A stretch of DNA of 64,000 bases, taken from NCBI GenBank assembly GCA_028752905.1, contig JAQNBH010000003.1:34686697-34750696 (forward strand). The letters run 5' to 3'. Made by a program: the position numbers and the translations under genes. The DNA is from Cladorhizidae sp. MBARI D1340-BT2. Taxonomy: Eukaryota; Porifera; Demospongiae; Poecilosclerida; Cladorhizidae. Below, piece after piece: positions 1-12,581 of the stretch (positions are counted from its first letter, which is position 1; each line of letters opens with the position of its first letter). The notes below the pieces were generated by a model. That model did no database searches, was not told where the DNA came from, and was given only the letters and a program-made list of their open reading frames with translations.

Positions 1-4
1 TGAC

Positions 5-917
5 GACATGTGGTTGCCTCTGAGTTAGCTCATGGCACCAGTGAGAGAGTAGGTCTGTACGGGAGACATGTGGTTGCCTCTGAGTTAGCTCATGGCACCA
101 GTGAGAGAGTAGGTCTGTACGGGAGACATGTGGTTGCCTCTAAGTTAGCTCATGGCACCAGTGAGAGAGTAGGTTTGTACGGGAGACATGTGGTTGCCTC
201 TAAGTTAGCTCATGGCACCAGTGAGAGAGTAGGTTTGTACGGGAGATATGCATTTGCTTCTGAGTTAGCTCATGGCACCAGTGAGAGAATACATGTACAT
301 GTAGGTCTGTACGGGAGACATGTGGTTGCCGCTGAGTTATCTCATGGCACCAGTGAGAGAGTAGGTCTGTACGGGAGACATGTGGTTGCCTCTGAGTTAG
401 CTCATGGCACATGTGAGAGAGTAGGTCTGTACGGGAGACATGTGGTTGCCTCTGAGATAACTCATGGCACCAGTGAGAGAGTAGGTTTGTACGGGAGACA
501 TGTGGTTGCCATTGAGTTAGCTCATGGCACCAGTGAGAGAGTAGCTATGTATGGGAGACATGTGGTTGCCTCTGAGTTAGCTCATGGCACCAGTGAGAGA
601 GTAGGTCTGTACGGGAGACATGTGGTTGCCTCTGAGTTAGCTCATGGCACCAGTGAGAGAGTAGGTCTGTACGGGAGACATGTGCTTGCCTCTGAGTTAG
701 CTCATGGCACCAGTGAGAGAGTAGGTATGTACGGGAGACATGTGGTTGCCTCTGAGTTAGCTCATGGCACCAGTGAGAGAGTAGGTCTGTACGGGAGACA
801 TGTGGTTGCCTCTGAGATAGCTCATGGCACCAGTGAGAGAGTAGGTTTGTACGGGAGACATGTGGTTGCCTCTGAGTTAGCTCATGGCACCAGTGAGAGA
901 GTAGGTCTGTACGTGAC
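5..917 (+). repeat. HOR unit, 913 bp, 15 monomers
   Basis: It opens with two consensus-like monomers and two ctctaag monomers, then a 72-bp M7 that reads gatatgcatttgc and gagaatacatg. Private marks are cacatgtgag in the monomer near 400 and gataactc near 465. M11 carries gtagctatg near 541. The unit lacks the catgggacc form of M1. The same marks recur in the units at 918 and 2925, so these three are close relatives. Confidence 0.92.
61..120 (+). repeat. Consensus-like 60-bp monomer (reference copy)
   Basis: This copy matches the most frequent base at each register and is used here as register 1-60. It begins gggagacatg and ends aggtctgtac. Composition is 21 G, 11 C, 13 A and 15 T, so GC is 53% with strong G over C skew on the + strand. 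The only CpG spans the joint between monomers (c60-g1, tacggg). Other visible motifs are an ACATGT palindrome at register 6-11, an overlapping catgtg E-box-type hexamer at 7-12, and a GA run gtgagagag at 41-49. Confidence 0.97.
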
Positions 918-1710
918 GACATGTGGTTGCCTCTGAGTTAGCTCATGGCACCAGTGAGAGAGTAGGTCTGTACGGGAGACATGTGGTTGCCTCTGAGTTA
1001 GCTCATGGCACCAGTGAGAGAGTAGGTCTGTACGGGAGACATGTGGTTGCCTCTAAGTTAGCTCATGGCACCAGTGAGAGAGTAGGTTTGTACGGGAGAC
1101 ATGTGGTTGCCTCTAAGTTAGCTCATGGCACCAGTGAGAGAGTAGGTTTGTACGGGAGATATGCATTTGCTTCTGAGTTAGCTCATGGCACCAGTGAGAG
1201 AATACATGTACATGTAGGTCTGTACGGGAGACATGTGGTTGCCGCTGAGTTATCTCATGGCACCAGTGAGAGAGTAGGTCTGTACGGGAGACATGTGGTT
1301 GCCTCTGAGTTAGCTCATGGCACATGTGAGAGAGTAGGTCTGTACGGGAGACATGTGGTTGCCTCTGAGATAACTCATGGCACCAGTGAGAGAGTAGGTT
1401 TGTACGGGAGACATGTGGTTGCCATTGAGTTAGCTCATGGCACCAGTGAGAGAGTAGCTATGTATGGGAGACATGTGGTTGCCTCTGAGTTAGCTCATGG
1501 CACCAGTGAGAGAGTAGGTCTGTACGGGAGACATGTGCTTGCCTCTGAGTTAGCTCATGGCACCAGTGAGAGAGTAGGTATGTATGGGAGACATGTGGTT
1601 GCCTCTAATTTAGCTCATGGCACCAGTGAGAGAGTAGGTCTGTACGGGAGACATGTGGTTGACTCTGAGATAGCTCATGGCACCAATGAGAGAGTAGGTC
1701 TGTACGGGAA
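918..1710 (+). repeat. HOR unit, 793 bp, 13 monomers
   Basis: The first 600 bases repeat the unit at 5 with an offset of 913. After M11 (gtagctatg) the unit skips ahead and ends through a ctctaattt monomer near 1605 and a caccaatgag monomer near 1680. That tail recurs at 3550-3650, 6140-6240 and 9270-9370. Confidence 0.92.
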
Positions 1711-1951
1711 GACATGTGGTTGCCTCTGAGTTAGCTCATGGGACCAGTGAGAGAGTAGGTCTGTACGGGAGACATGTGGTTGCCTCTGAGATAGCTCATG
1801 GCACCAGTGAGAGAGTAGGTATGTACGGGAGACATGTGGTTGCCTCTGAGTTAGCTCATGGCACCAGTTAGAGAGTAGGTCTGTATGGGAGACATGTAGT
1901 TGCCTCTAAGTTAGCTCATGGCACCAGTGAGAGAGTAGGTCTGTACGGGAA
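1711..1951 (+). repeat. Short HOR unit, 241 bp, 4 monomers
   Basis: Contains a catgggacc M1, a gagata monomer with ggtatg, a monomer with accagttagag, and an M6-like ctctaag monomer with catgtag that ends in the extra-base boundary. The same series in the same order starts the later units at 3718, 6308 and 9439, so this is a cut-down version of their 5' part. Confidence 0.9.
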
Positions 1952-2924
1952 GACATGTGGTTGCCTCTGAGTTAGCTCATGGGACCAGTGAGAGAGTAGG
2001 TCTGTACGGGAGACATGTGGTTGCCTCTGAGATAGCTCATGTCACCAGTGAGAGAGTAGGTTTGTACGGGATACATGTGGTTGCCTCTGAGTTATCTCAT
2101 GGCACCAGTGAGAGAGTAGGAATGTACGGGAGACATGTGGTTGCCTCTGAGTTAGCTCATGGCACCAGTGAGAGAGTAGGTCTGTAAGGCAGACATGTGG
2201 TTGCCTCTGAGTTAGCTCATGGCACCAGTGAGAGAGTAGGTCTGTACGGGAGACATGTGGTTGCCTCTAAGTTAGCTCATGGCACCAGTGAGAGAGTAGG
2301 TTTGTACGGGAGAAATGTGTTTGCTTCTGAGTTAGCTCATGGCACCAGTGAGAGAGTACATGTACATGTACGACTGTACGGGAGACATGTGGTTGCCGCT
2401 GAGTTATCTCATGGCACCAGTGAGAGAGTAGGTCTGTACGGGAGACATGTGGTTACCTCTGAGTTAGCTCATGGCACCAGTGAGAGAGTAGGTCTGTAGG
2501 GGAGCCATGTGGTTGCCTCTGAGATAGCTCATGGCACCAGTGAGAGAGTAGGTTTGTACGGGAGACATGTGGTTGCCATTGAGTTAGCTCATGGCACCAG
2601 TGAGAGAGTAGGTATGTATGGGAGACATGTGGCTGCCTCTGAGTTAGCTCATGGCACCAGTGAGAGAGTAGGTCTGTACGGGAGACATGTGCTTGCCTCT
2701 GAGTTAGCTCATGGCACCAGTGAGAGAGTAGGTATGTACGGGAGACATGTGGTTGCCTCTGAGTTAGCTCATGGCACCAGTGAGAGAGTAGGTCTGTACG
2801 GGAGACATGTGGTTGCCTCTGAGATAGCTCATGGCACCAGTGAGAGAGTAGGTTTGTACGGGAGACATGTGGTTGCCTCTGAGTTAGCTCATGGCACCAG
2901 TGAGAGAGTAGGTCTGTACGTGAC
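1952..2924 (+). repeat. Exact-length HOR unit, 973 bp, 16 monomers
   Basis: All sixteen monomers are present. Private changes are gtcacc near 2041, gtaggaatg near 2117, an in-frame-stop form gtaaggcag near 2185, gagaaatgtgtttgc in M7 and gtaggggagcc near 2496. Its palindrome is extended to 16 bp (2356-2371) by a g-to-c change after the insertion. It lies between two units of the cacatgtgag family. Confidence 0.93.
2356..2371. repeat. 16-bp perfect palindrome variant
   Basis: At this copy the base after the 12-bp insertion is c, so gtacatgtacatgtac is self-complementary over 16 bp. The other copies have g there and stop at 14 bp. Confidence 0.93.
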
Positions 2925-3717
2925 GACATGTGGTTGCCTCTGAGTTAGCTCATGGCACCAGTGAGAGAGTAGGTCTGTACGGGAGACATGTGGTTGCCTC
3001 TGAGTTAGCTCATGGCACCAGTGAGAGAGTAGGTCTGTACGGGAGACATGTGGTTGCCTCTAAGTTAGCTCATGGCACCAGTGAGAGAGTAGGTTTGTAC
3101 GGGAGATATGCATTTGCTTCTGAGTTAGCTCATGGCACCAGTGAGAGAATACATGTACATGTAGGTCTGTACGGGAGACATGTGGTTGCCGCTGAGTTAT
3201 CTCATGGCACCAGTGAGAGAGTAGGTCTGTACGGGAGACATGTGGTTGCCTATGAGTTAGCTCATGGCACATGTGAGAGAGTAGGTCTGTACGGGAGACA
3301 TGTGGTTGCCTCTGAGATAACTCATGGCACCAGTGAGAGAGTAGGTTTGTACGGGAGACATGTGGTTGCCATTGAGTTAGCTCATGGCACCAGTGAGAGA
3401 GTAGCTATGTATGGGAGACATGTGGTTGCCTCTGAGTTAGATCATGGCACCAGTGAGAGAGTAGGTCTGTACGGGAGACATGTGCTTGCCTCTGAGTTAG
3501 CTCATGGCACCAGTGAGAGAGTAGGTATGTATGGGAGACATGTTGTTGCCTCTAATTTAGCTCATGGCACCAGTGAGAGAGTAGGTCTGTACGGGAGACA
3601 TGTGGTTGCTTCTGAGATAGCTCATGGCACCAATGAGAGAGTAGGTTTGTACGGGAGACATGTGGTTGCCTCTTAGTTAGCTCATGGCACCAGTGAGAGA
3701 GTAGGTCTGTACGGGAA
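2925..3717 (+). repeat. HOR unit, 793 bp, 13 monomers
   Basis: It shares gatatgcatttgc, gagaatacatg, cacatgtgag (near 3265), gataactc and gtagctatg with the units at 5 and 918. Its tail has ctctaattt, caccaatgag and a cctcttagttag monomer near 3670. Confidence 0.92.
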
Positions 3718-6307
3718 GACATGTGGTTGCCTCTGAGTTAGCTCATGGGACCAGTGAGAGAGTAGGTCTGTACGGGAGATATGTGGTTGCCTCTGAGATA
3801 GCTCATGGCACCAGTGAGAGAGTAGGTATGTACGGGAGACATGTGGTTGCCTCTGAGTTAGCTCATGGTACCAGTTAGAGAGTAGGTCTGTATGGGAGAC
3901 ATGTAGTTGCCTCTAAGTTAGCTCATGGCACCAGTGAGAGAGTAGGTCTGTACGGGAGACATGTGGTTGCCTCTAAGTTAGCTCATGGCACCAGTGAGAG
4001 AGTAGGTTTGTACGGAGGATATGTGTTCGCTTCTGAGTTAGCTCATGGCACCAGTGAGAGAGTAAGTCTGTACGGGAGACATGTGGTTGCCTCTGAGTTA
4101 GCTCATGGCACCAGTGAGAGAGTAGGTTTGTACGGGAGACATGTGGTTGCCATTGAGTTAGCTCATGGCACCAGTGAGAGAGTAGGTATGTATGGGAGAC
4201 ATGTGGTTGCCTCTGAGTTAGCTCATGGCACCAGTGAGAGAGTAGGTCTGTACGGGAGACATGTGCTTGCCTCTGAGTTAGCTCATGGCACCAGTGAGAG
4301 AGTAGGTATGTACGGGAGACATGTGGTTGCCTCTGAGTTAGCTCATGGCACCAGTGAGAGAGTAGGTCTGTACGGGAGACATGTGGTTGCTTCTGAGATA
4401 GCTCATGGCACCAGTGAGAGAGTAGGTTTGTACGGGAGACATGTGGTTGCCTCTGAGTTAGCTCATGGCACCAGTGAGAGAGTAGGTCTGTACGGGAAGA
4501 CATGTGGTTGCCTCTGAGTTAGCTCATGGGACCAGTAAGAGAGTAGGTCTGTACAGGAGACATGTGGTTGCCTCTGAGATAGCTCATGGCACCAGTGAGA
4601 GAGTAGGTTTGTACGGGAGACATGTGGTTACCTCTGAGATAGCTCATGGCACCAGTGAGAGAGTAGGTTTGTACGGGAGACATGTGGTTGCCATTGAGTT
4701 AGCTCATGGCACCAGTGAGAGAGTAGGTCTGTAAGGGAGACATGTGGTTGCCTCTGAGTTAGCTGATGGCACCAGTGAGAGAGTAGGTCTGTACGGGAGA
4801 CATGTGGTTGCCTCTAAGTTAGCTCATGGCACCAGTGAGAGAGTATGTTTGTACGAGAGATATGTGTTTGCTTCTGAGTTAGCTCATGGCACCAGTGAGA
4901 GAGTACATGTACATGTAGGTCTGTACGGGAGACATGTGGTTGCCTCTGAGATAGCTCATGGCACCAGTGAGAGAGTAGGTTTGTACGGCAGACATGTGGT
5001 TGCCTCTGAGTTAGCTCATGGCACCAGTGAGAGAGTAGGTATGTACGGGAGACATGTGGTTGCCTCTGAGTTAGCTCATGGCACCAGTGAGAGAGTAGGT
5101 CTGTACGGGAGACATGTGGTTGCCTCTGAGTTAGCTCATGGGACCAGTGAGAGAGTAGATCTGTACGGGAGACATGTGGTTGCCTCTGAGATAGCTCATG
5201 GCACCAGTGAGAGAGTAGGTTTGTATGGGAGACATGTGGTTGCCTCTGAGTTAGCTCATGGCACCAGTGAGAGAGTAGGTATGTACGGGAGACATGTGGT
5301 TGCCTCTGAGTTAGCTCATGGCACCAGTGAGAGAGTAGGTCTGTACGGGAGACATGTGGTTGCCTCTGAGTTAGCTCATGGCACCAGTGAGAGAGTAGGT
5401 CTGTACGGGAGACATGTGGTTGCCTCTGAGTTAGCTCATGGCACCAGTGAGAGAGTACGTTTGTACGGGAGATATGTGTTTGCTTCTGAGTTAGCTCATG
5501 GCACCAGTGAGAGAGTACATGTACATGTAGGTCTGTATGGGAGACATGTGGTTGCCGCTGAGTTATCTCATGGCACCAGTGAGAGAGTAGGTCTGTACGG
5601 GAGACATGTGGTTGCCTCTGAGTTAGCTCATGGCACCAGTGAGAGAGTAGGTATGTATGGGAGACATGTGGTTGCCTCTGAGTTAGCTCATGGCACCAGT
5701 GAGAGTGTAGGTCTGTACGGGAGACATGTGGTTACCTCTGAGTTAGCTCATGGCACCAGTGATAGAGTAGGTATGTGCCTCTGAGATAGCTCATGGCACC
5801 AGTGAGAGAGTAGGTCTCTACGGGAAGACATGTGGTTGCCTCTGAGTTAGCTCATGGCACCAGTGAGAGAGTAGGTCTGTACGGGAGACATGTGGTTGCC
5901 TCTGAGATAGCTCATGGCACCAGTGAGAGAGTAGGTTTGTACGGGAGACATGTGGTTGCCATTGAGTTAGCTCATGGCACCAGTGAGAGAGTAGCTATGT
6001 ATGGGAGACATGTGGTTGCCTCTGAGTTAGCTCATGGCACCAGTGAGAGAGTAGGTCTGTACGGGAGACATGTGCTTGCCTCTGAGTTAGCTCATGGCAC
6101 CAGTGAGAGAGTAGGTATGTATGGGAGACATGTGGTTGCCTCTAATTTAGCTCATGGCACCAGTGAGAGAGTAGGTCTGTACGGGAGACATGTGGTTGCC
6201 TCTGAGATAGCTCATGGCACCAATGAGAGAGTAGGTTTGTACGGGAGACATGTGGTTGCCTCTTAGTTAGCTCATGGCACCAGTGAGAGAGTAGGTCTGT
6301 ACGGGAA
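3718..6307 (+). repeat. Large tandem block, copy 1, 2,590 bp (781 + 1,328 + 481)
   Basis: First copy of a block repeated at 6308 (offset 2,590) and 9439. The 781-bp part (3718-4498) has 13 monomers and an M7-type monomer without the palindrome, marked tacggaggatatg near 4013 and gtaagtctg near 4063. The 1,328-bp part (4499-5826) has 22 monomers with two palindromes (4904, 5516) and one 43-bp monomer near 5771-5785. The 481-bp part (5827-6307) combines the start seen at 8417 with the end seen at 9439 minus one series. Confidence 0.94.
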
Positions 6308-9300
6308 GACATGTGGTTGCCTCTGAGTTAGCTCATGGGACCAGTGAGAGAGTAGGTCTGTACGGGAGACATGTGGTTGCCTCTGAGATAGCTCATGGCA
6401 CCAGTGAGAGAGTAGGTATGTACGGGAGACATGTGGTTGCCTCTGAGTTAGCTCATGGTACCAGTTAGAGAGTAGGTCTGTATGGGAGACATGTAGTTGC
6501 CTCTAAGTTAGCTCATGGCACCAGTGAGAGAGTAGGTCTGTACGGGAGACATGTGGTTGCCTCTAAGTTAGCTCATGGCACCAGTGAGAGAGTAGGTTTG
6601 TACGGAGGATATGTGTTCGCTTCTGAGTTAGCTCATGGCACCAGTGAGAGAGTAAGTCTGTACGGGAGACATGTGGTTGCCTCTGAGTTAGCTCATGGCA
6701 CCAGTGAGAGAGTAGGTTTGTACGGGAGACATGTGGTTGCCATTGAGTTAGCTCATGGCACCAGTGAGAGAGTAGGTATGTATGGGAGACATGTGGTTGC
6801 CTCTGAGTTAGCTCATGGCACCAGTGAGAGAGTAGGTCTGTACGGGAGACATGTGCTTGCCTCTGAGTTAGCTCATGGCACCAGTGAGAGAGTAGGTATG
6901 TACGGGAGACATGTGGTTGCCTCTGAGTTAGCTCATGGCACCAGTGAGAGAGTAGGTCTGTACGGGAGACATGTGGTTGCTTCTGAGATAGCTCATGGCA
7001 CCAGTGAGAGAGTAGGTTTGTATGGGAGACATGTGGTTGCCTCTGAGTTAGCTCATGGCACCAGTGAGAGAGTAGGTCTGTACGGGAAGACATGTGGTTG
7101 CCTCTGAGTTAGCTCATGGGACCAGTAAGAGAGTAGGTCTGTACAGGAGACATGTGGTTGCCTCTGAGATAGCTCATGGCACCAGTGAGAGAGTAGGTTT
7201 GTACGGGAGACATGTGGTTACCTCTGAGATAGCTCATGGCACCAGTGAGAGAGTAGGTTTGTACGGGAGACATGTGGTTGCCATTGAGTTAGCTCATGGC
7301 ACCAGTGAGAGAGTAGGTCTGTAAGGGAGACATGTGGTTGCCTCTGAGTTAGCTGATGGCACCAGTGAGAGAGTAGGTCTGTACGGGAGACATGTGGTTG
7401 CCTCTAAGTTAGCTCATGGCACCAGTGAGAGAGTATGTTTGTACGAGAGATATGTGTTTGCTTCTGAGTTAGCTCATGGCACCAGTGAGAGAGTACATGT
7501 ACATGTAGGTCTGTACGGGAGACATGTGGTTGCCTCTGAGATAGCTCATGGCACCAGTGAGAGAGTAGGTTTGTACGGCAGACATGTGGTTGCCTCTGTG
7601 TTAGCTCATGGCACCAGTGAGAGAGTAGGTATGTACGGGAGACATGTGGTTGCCTCTGAGTTAGCTCATGGCACCAGTGAGAGAGTAGGTCTGTACGGGA
7701 GACATGTGGTTGCCTCTGAGTTAGCTCATGGGACCAGTGAGAGAGTAGATCTGTACGGGAGACATGTGGTTGCCTCTGAGATAGCTCATGGCACCAGTGA
7801 GAGAGTAGGTTTGTATGGGAGACATGTGGTTGCCTCTGAGTTAGCTCATGGCACCAGTGAGAGAGTAGGTATGTACGGGAGACATGTGGTTGCCTCTGAG
7901 TTAGCTCATGGCACCAGTGAGAGAGTAGGTCTGTACGGGAGACATGTGGTTGCCTCTGAGTTAGCTCATGGCACCAGTGAGAGAGTAGGTCTGTACGGGA
8001 GACATGTGGTTGCCTCTGAGTTAGCTCATGGCACCAGTGAGAGAGTACGTTTGTACGGGAGATATGTGTTTGCTTCTGAGTTAGCTCATGGCACCAGTGA
8101 GAGAGTACATGTACATGTAGGTCTGTATTGGAGACATGTGGTTGCCGCTGAGTTATCTCATGGCACCAGTGAGAGAGTAGGTCTGTACGGGAGACATGTG
8201 GTTGCCTCTGAGTTAGCTCATGGCACCAGTGAGAGAGTAGGTATGTATGGGAGACATGTGGTTGCCTCTGAGTTAGCTCATGGCACCAGTGAGAGTGTAG
8301 GTCTGTACGGGAGACATGTGGTTACCTCTGAGTTAGCTCATGGCACCAGTGATAGAGAAGGTATGTGCCTCTGAGATAGCTCATGGCACCAGTGAGAGAG
8401 TAGGTCTCTACGGGAAGACATGTGGTTGCCTCTGAGTTAGCTCATGGCACCAGTGAGAGAGTAGGTCTGTACGGGAGACATGTGGTTGCCTCTGAGATAG
8501 CTCATGGCACCAGTGAGAGAGTAGGTTTGTACGGGAGACATGTGGTTGCCATTGAGTTAGCTCATGGCACCAGTGAGAGAGTAGGTATGTATGGGAGACA
8601 TGTGGTTGCCTCTGAGTTAGCTCATGGCACCAGTGAGAGGGTAGGTCTGTACGGGAGACATGTGCTTGCCTCTGAGTTAGCTCATGGCACCAGTGAGAGA
8701 GTAGGTATGTACGGGAGACATGTGGTTGCCTCTGAGTTAGCTCATGGCACCAGTGAGAGAGTAGGTCTGTACGGGAGACATGTGGTTGCCTCTGAGATAG
8801 CTCATGGCACCAGTGAGAGAGTAGGTTTGTACGGGAGACATGTGGTTGCCTCTGAGTTAGCTCATGGCACCAGTGAGAGAGTAGGTCTGAACGGGAAGAC
8901 ATGTGGTTGCCTCTAAGTTAGCTCATGGGACCAGTGAGAGAGTAGATCTGTACGGGAGACATGTTGTTGCCTCTGAGATAGCTCATGGCACCAGTGAGAG
9001 AGTAGGTTTGTACGGGAGACATGTGGTTGCCTCTGAGATAACTCATGGCACCAGTGAGAGAGTAGGTTTGTATGGGAGACATGTGGTTGCCATTGAGTTA
9101 GCTCATGGCACCAGTGAGAGAGTAGCTATGTATGGGAGACATGTGGTTGCCTCTGAGTTAGCTCATGGCACCAGTGAGAGAGTAGGTCTGTACGGGAGAC
9201 ATGTGCTTGCCTCTGAGTTAGCTCATGGCAGCAGTGAGAGAGTAGGTATGTATGGGAGACATGTGGTTGCCTCTAATTTAGCTCATGGCACCAGTGAGAG

Positions 9301-9438
9301 AGTAGGTCTGTACGGGAGACATGTGGTTGCCTCTGAGATAGCTCATGGCACCAATGAGAGAGTAGGTTTGTACGGGAGACATGTGGTTGCCTCTTAGTTA
9401 GCTCATGGCACCAGTGAGAGAGTAGGTCTGTACGGGAA
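6308..9438 (+). repeat. Large tandem block, copy 2, 3,131 bp (781 + 1,328 + 481 + 541)
   Basis: Almost base-for-base the same as copy 1 over the first 2.1 kb, including tacggaggatatg, gtaagtctg, agctgatggc and gtatgtttgtacgag. Private changes include tctgtgttag near 7597, tattggag near 8127 and gatagagaagg near 8352. It has 541 bases (nine monomers and one boundary) that copy 1 lacks, in the part between 8417 and 9438. Confidence 0.94.
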
Positions 9439-12028
9439 GACATGTGGTTGCCTCTGAGTTAGCTCATGGGACCAGTGAGAGAGTAGGTCTGTACGGGAGA
9501 CATGTGGTTGCCTCTGAGATAGCTCATGGCACCAGTGAGAGAGTAGGTATGTACGGGAGACATGTGGTTGCCTCTGAGTTAGCTCATGGCACCAGTTAGA
9601 GAGTAGGTCTGTATGGGAGACATGTAGTTGCCTCTAAGTTAGCTCATGGCACCAGTGAGAGAGTAGGTCTGTACGGGAGACATGTGGTTGCCTCTAAGTT
9701 AGCTCATGGCACCAGTGAGAGAGTAGGTTTGTACGGAGGATATGTGTTCGCTTCTGAGTTAGCTCATGGCACCAGTGAGAGAGTAAGTCTGTACGGGAGA
9801 CATGTGGTTGCCTCTGAGTTAGCTCATGGCACCAGTGAGAGAGTAGGTTTGTACGGGAGACATGTGGTTGCCATTGAGTTAGCTCATGGCACCAGTGAGA
9901 GAGTAGGTATGTATGGGAGACATGTGGTTGCCTCTGAGTTAGCTCATGGCACCAGTGAGAGAGTAGGTCTGTACGGGAGACATGTGCTTGCCTCTGAGTT
10001 AGCTCATGGCACCAGTGAGAGAGTAGGTATGTACGGGAGACATGTGGTTGCCTCTGAGTTAGCTCATGGCACCAGTGAGAGAGTAGGTCTGTACGGGAGA
10101 CATGTGGTTGCTTCTGAGATAGCTCATGGCACCAGTGAGAGAGTAGGTTTGTACGGGAGACATGTGGTTGCCTCTGAGTTAGCTCATGGCACCAGTGAGA
10201 GAGTAGGTCTGTACGGGAAGACATGTAGTTGCCTCTGAGTTAGCTCATGGGACCAGTAAGAGAGTAGGTCTGTACAGGAGACATGTGGTTGCCTCTGAGA
10301 TAGCTCATGGCACCAGTGAGAGAGTAGGTTTGTACGGGAGAAATGTGGTTACCTCTGAGATAGCTCATGGCACCAGTGAGAGAGTAGGTTTGTACGGGAG
10401 ACATGTGGTTGCCATTGAGTTAGCTCATGGCACCAGTGAGAGAGTAGGTCTGTAAGGGAGACATGTGGTTGCCTCTGAGTTAGCTGATGGCACCAGTGAG
10501 AGAGTAGGTCTGTATGGGAGACATGTGGTTGCCTCTAAGTTAGCTCATGGCACCAGTGAGAGAGTATGTTTGTACGAGAGATATGTGTTTGCTTCTGAGT
10601 TAGCTCATGGCACCAGTGAGAGAGTACATGTACATGTAGGTCTGTACGGGAGACATGTGGTTGCCTCTGAGATAGCTCATGGCACCAGTGAGAGAGTAGG
10701 TTTGTACGGCAGACATGTGGTTGCCTCTGAGTTAGCTCATGGCACCAGTGAGAGAGTAGGTATGTACGGGAGACATGTGGTTGCCTCTGAGTTAGCTCAT
10801 GGCACCAGTGAGAGAGTAGGTCTGTACGGGAGACATGTGGTTGCCTCTGAGTTAGCTCATGGGACCAGTGAGAGAGTAGATCTGTACGGGAGACATGTGG
10901 TTGCCTCTGAGATAGCTCATGGCACCAGTGAGAGAGTAGGTTTGTATGGGAGACATGTGGTTGCCTCTGAGTTAGCTCATGGCACCAGTGAGAGAGTAGG
11001 TATGTACGGGAGACATGTGGTTGCCTCTGAGTTAGCTCATGGCACCAGTGAGAGAGTAGGTCTGTACGGGAGACATGTGGTTGCCTCTGAGTTAGCTCAT
11101 GGCACCAGTGAGAGAGTAGGTCTGTACGGGAGACATGTGGTTGCCTCTAAGTTAGCTCATGGCACCAGTGAGAGAGTACGTTTGTACGGGAGATATGTGT
11201 TTGCTTCTGAGTTAGCTCATGGCACCAGTGAGAGAGTACATGTACATGTAGGTCTGTATGGGAGACATGTGGTTGCCGCTGAGTTATCTCATGGCACCAG
11301 TGAGAGAGTAGGTCTGTACGGGAGACATGTGGTTGCCTCTGAGTTAGCTCATGGCACCAGTGAGAGAGTAGGTATGTATGGGAGACATGTGGTTGCCTCT
11401 GAGTTAGCTCATGGCACCAGTGAGAGTGTAGGTCTGTACGGGAGACATGTGGTTACCTCTGAGTTAGCTCATGGCACCAGTGAGAGAGTAGGTATGTGCC
11501 TCTGAGATAGCTCATGGCACCAGTGAGAGAGTAGGTCTCTACGGGAAGACATGTGGTTGCCTCTGAGTTAGCTCATGGCACCAGTGAGAGAGTAGGTCTG
11601 TACGGGAGACATGTGGTTGCCTCTGAGATAGCTCATGGCACCAGTGAGAGAGTAGGTTTGTACGGGAGACATGTGGTTGCCATTGAGTTAGCTCATGGCA
11701 CCAGTGAGAGAGTAGGTATGTATGGGAGACATGTGGTTGCCTCTGAGTTAGCTCATGGCACCAGTGAGAAGGTAGGTCTGTACGGGAGACATGTGCTTGC
11801 CTCTGAGTTAGCTCATGGCACCAGTGAGAGAGTAGGTATGTACGGGAGACATGTGGTTGCCTCTGAGTTAGCTCATGGCACCAGTGAGAGAGTAGGTCTG
11901 TACGGGAGACATGTGGTTGCCTCTGAGATAGCTCATGGCACCAGTGAGAGAGTAGGTTTGTACGGGAGACATGTGGTTGCCTCTGAGTTAGCTCATGGCA
12001 CCAGTGAGAGAGTAGGTCTGTACGGGAA
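9439..12028 (+). repeat. Large tandem block, copy 3, 2,590 bp
   Basis: It matches copy 2 at offset 3,131 (boundaries 9439, 10220, 11548, 12029 against 6308, 7089, 8417, 8898). Private changes include acatgtagttg near 10221, gagaaatgtgg near 10339 and ctctaag near 11147, where copies 1 and 2 have ctctgag. It carries palindromes at 10625 and 11237 and a 43-bp monomer near 11490. Confidence 0.94.
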
Positions 12029-12581
12029 GACATGTGGTTGCCTCTAAGTTAGCTCATGGGACCAGTGAGAGAGTAGATCTGTACGGGAGACATATTGTTG
12101 CCTCTGAGATAGCTCATGGCACCAGTGAGAGAGTAGGTTTGTACGGGAGACATGTGGTTGCCTCTGAGTTAGCTCATGGCACCAGTGAGAGAGTAGGTAT
12201 GTACGGGAGACATGTGGTTGCCTCTGAGTTAGCTCATGGCACCAGTGAGAGAGTAGGTCTGTACGGGAGACATGTGGTTGCCTCTAAGTTAGCTCATGGC
12301 ACCAGTGAGAGAGTAGGTCTGTACGGGAGACATGTGGTTGCCTCTAAGTTAGCTCATGGCACCAGTGAGAGAGTAGGTTTGTACGGGAGATATGTGTTTG
12401 CTTCTGAGTTAGCTCATGGCACCAGTGAGAGAGTACATGTACATGTAGGTCTGTATGGGAGACATGTGGTTGCCTCTGAGTTAGCTCATGGCACCAGTGA
12501 GAGAGTAGGTCTGTACGGGAGACATGTGGTTGGCTCTGAGATAGCTCATGGCACCAGTGAGAGAGTAGGTCTGTACGGGAA
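12029..12581 (+). repeat. HOR unit, 553 bp, 9 monomers
   Basis: M1 begins with ctctaag and gtagatctg. The M7 with the palindrome (12434) is followed directly by a consensus-like monomer instead of M8, then by a gttggctctgagata monomer that ends in the boundary. The same 9-monomer series recurs at 18453 and 20322. Confidence 0.92.

Noticed and set aside
52..66. CENP-B box in the monomer
   Set aside because: The acggga part resembles the 3' half of the known CENP-B box, but the required TTCG at the 5' half is absent in the consensus and in the variants I read.
290..303. Palindrome as a transcription terminator or operator
   Set aside because: There is no loop, no GC-rich stem, no T run and no adjacent gene. 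It recurs once per HOR unit as part of a satellite monomer.
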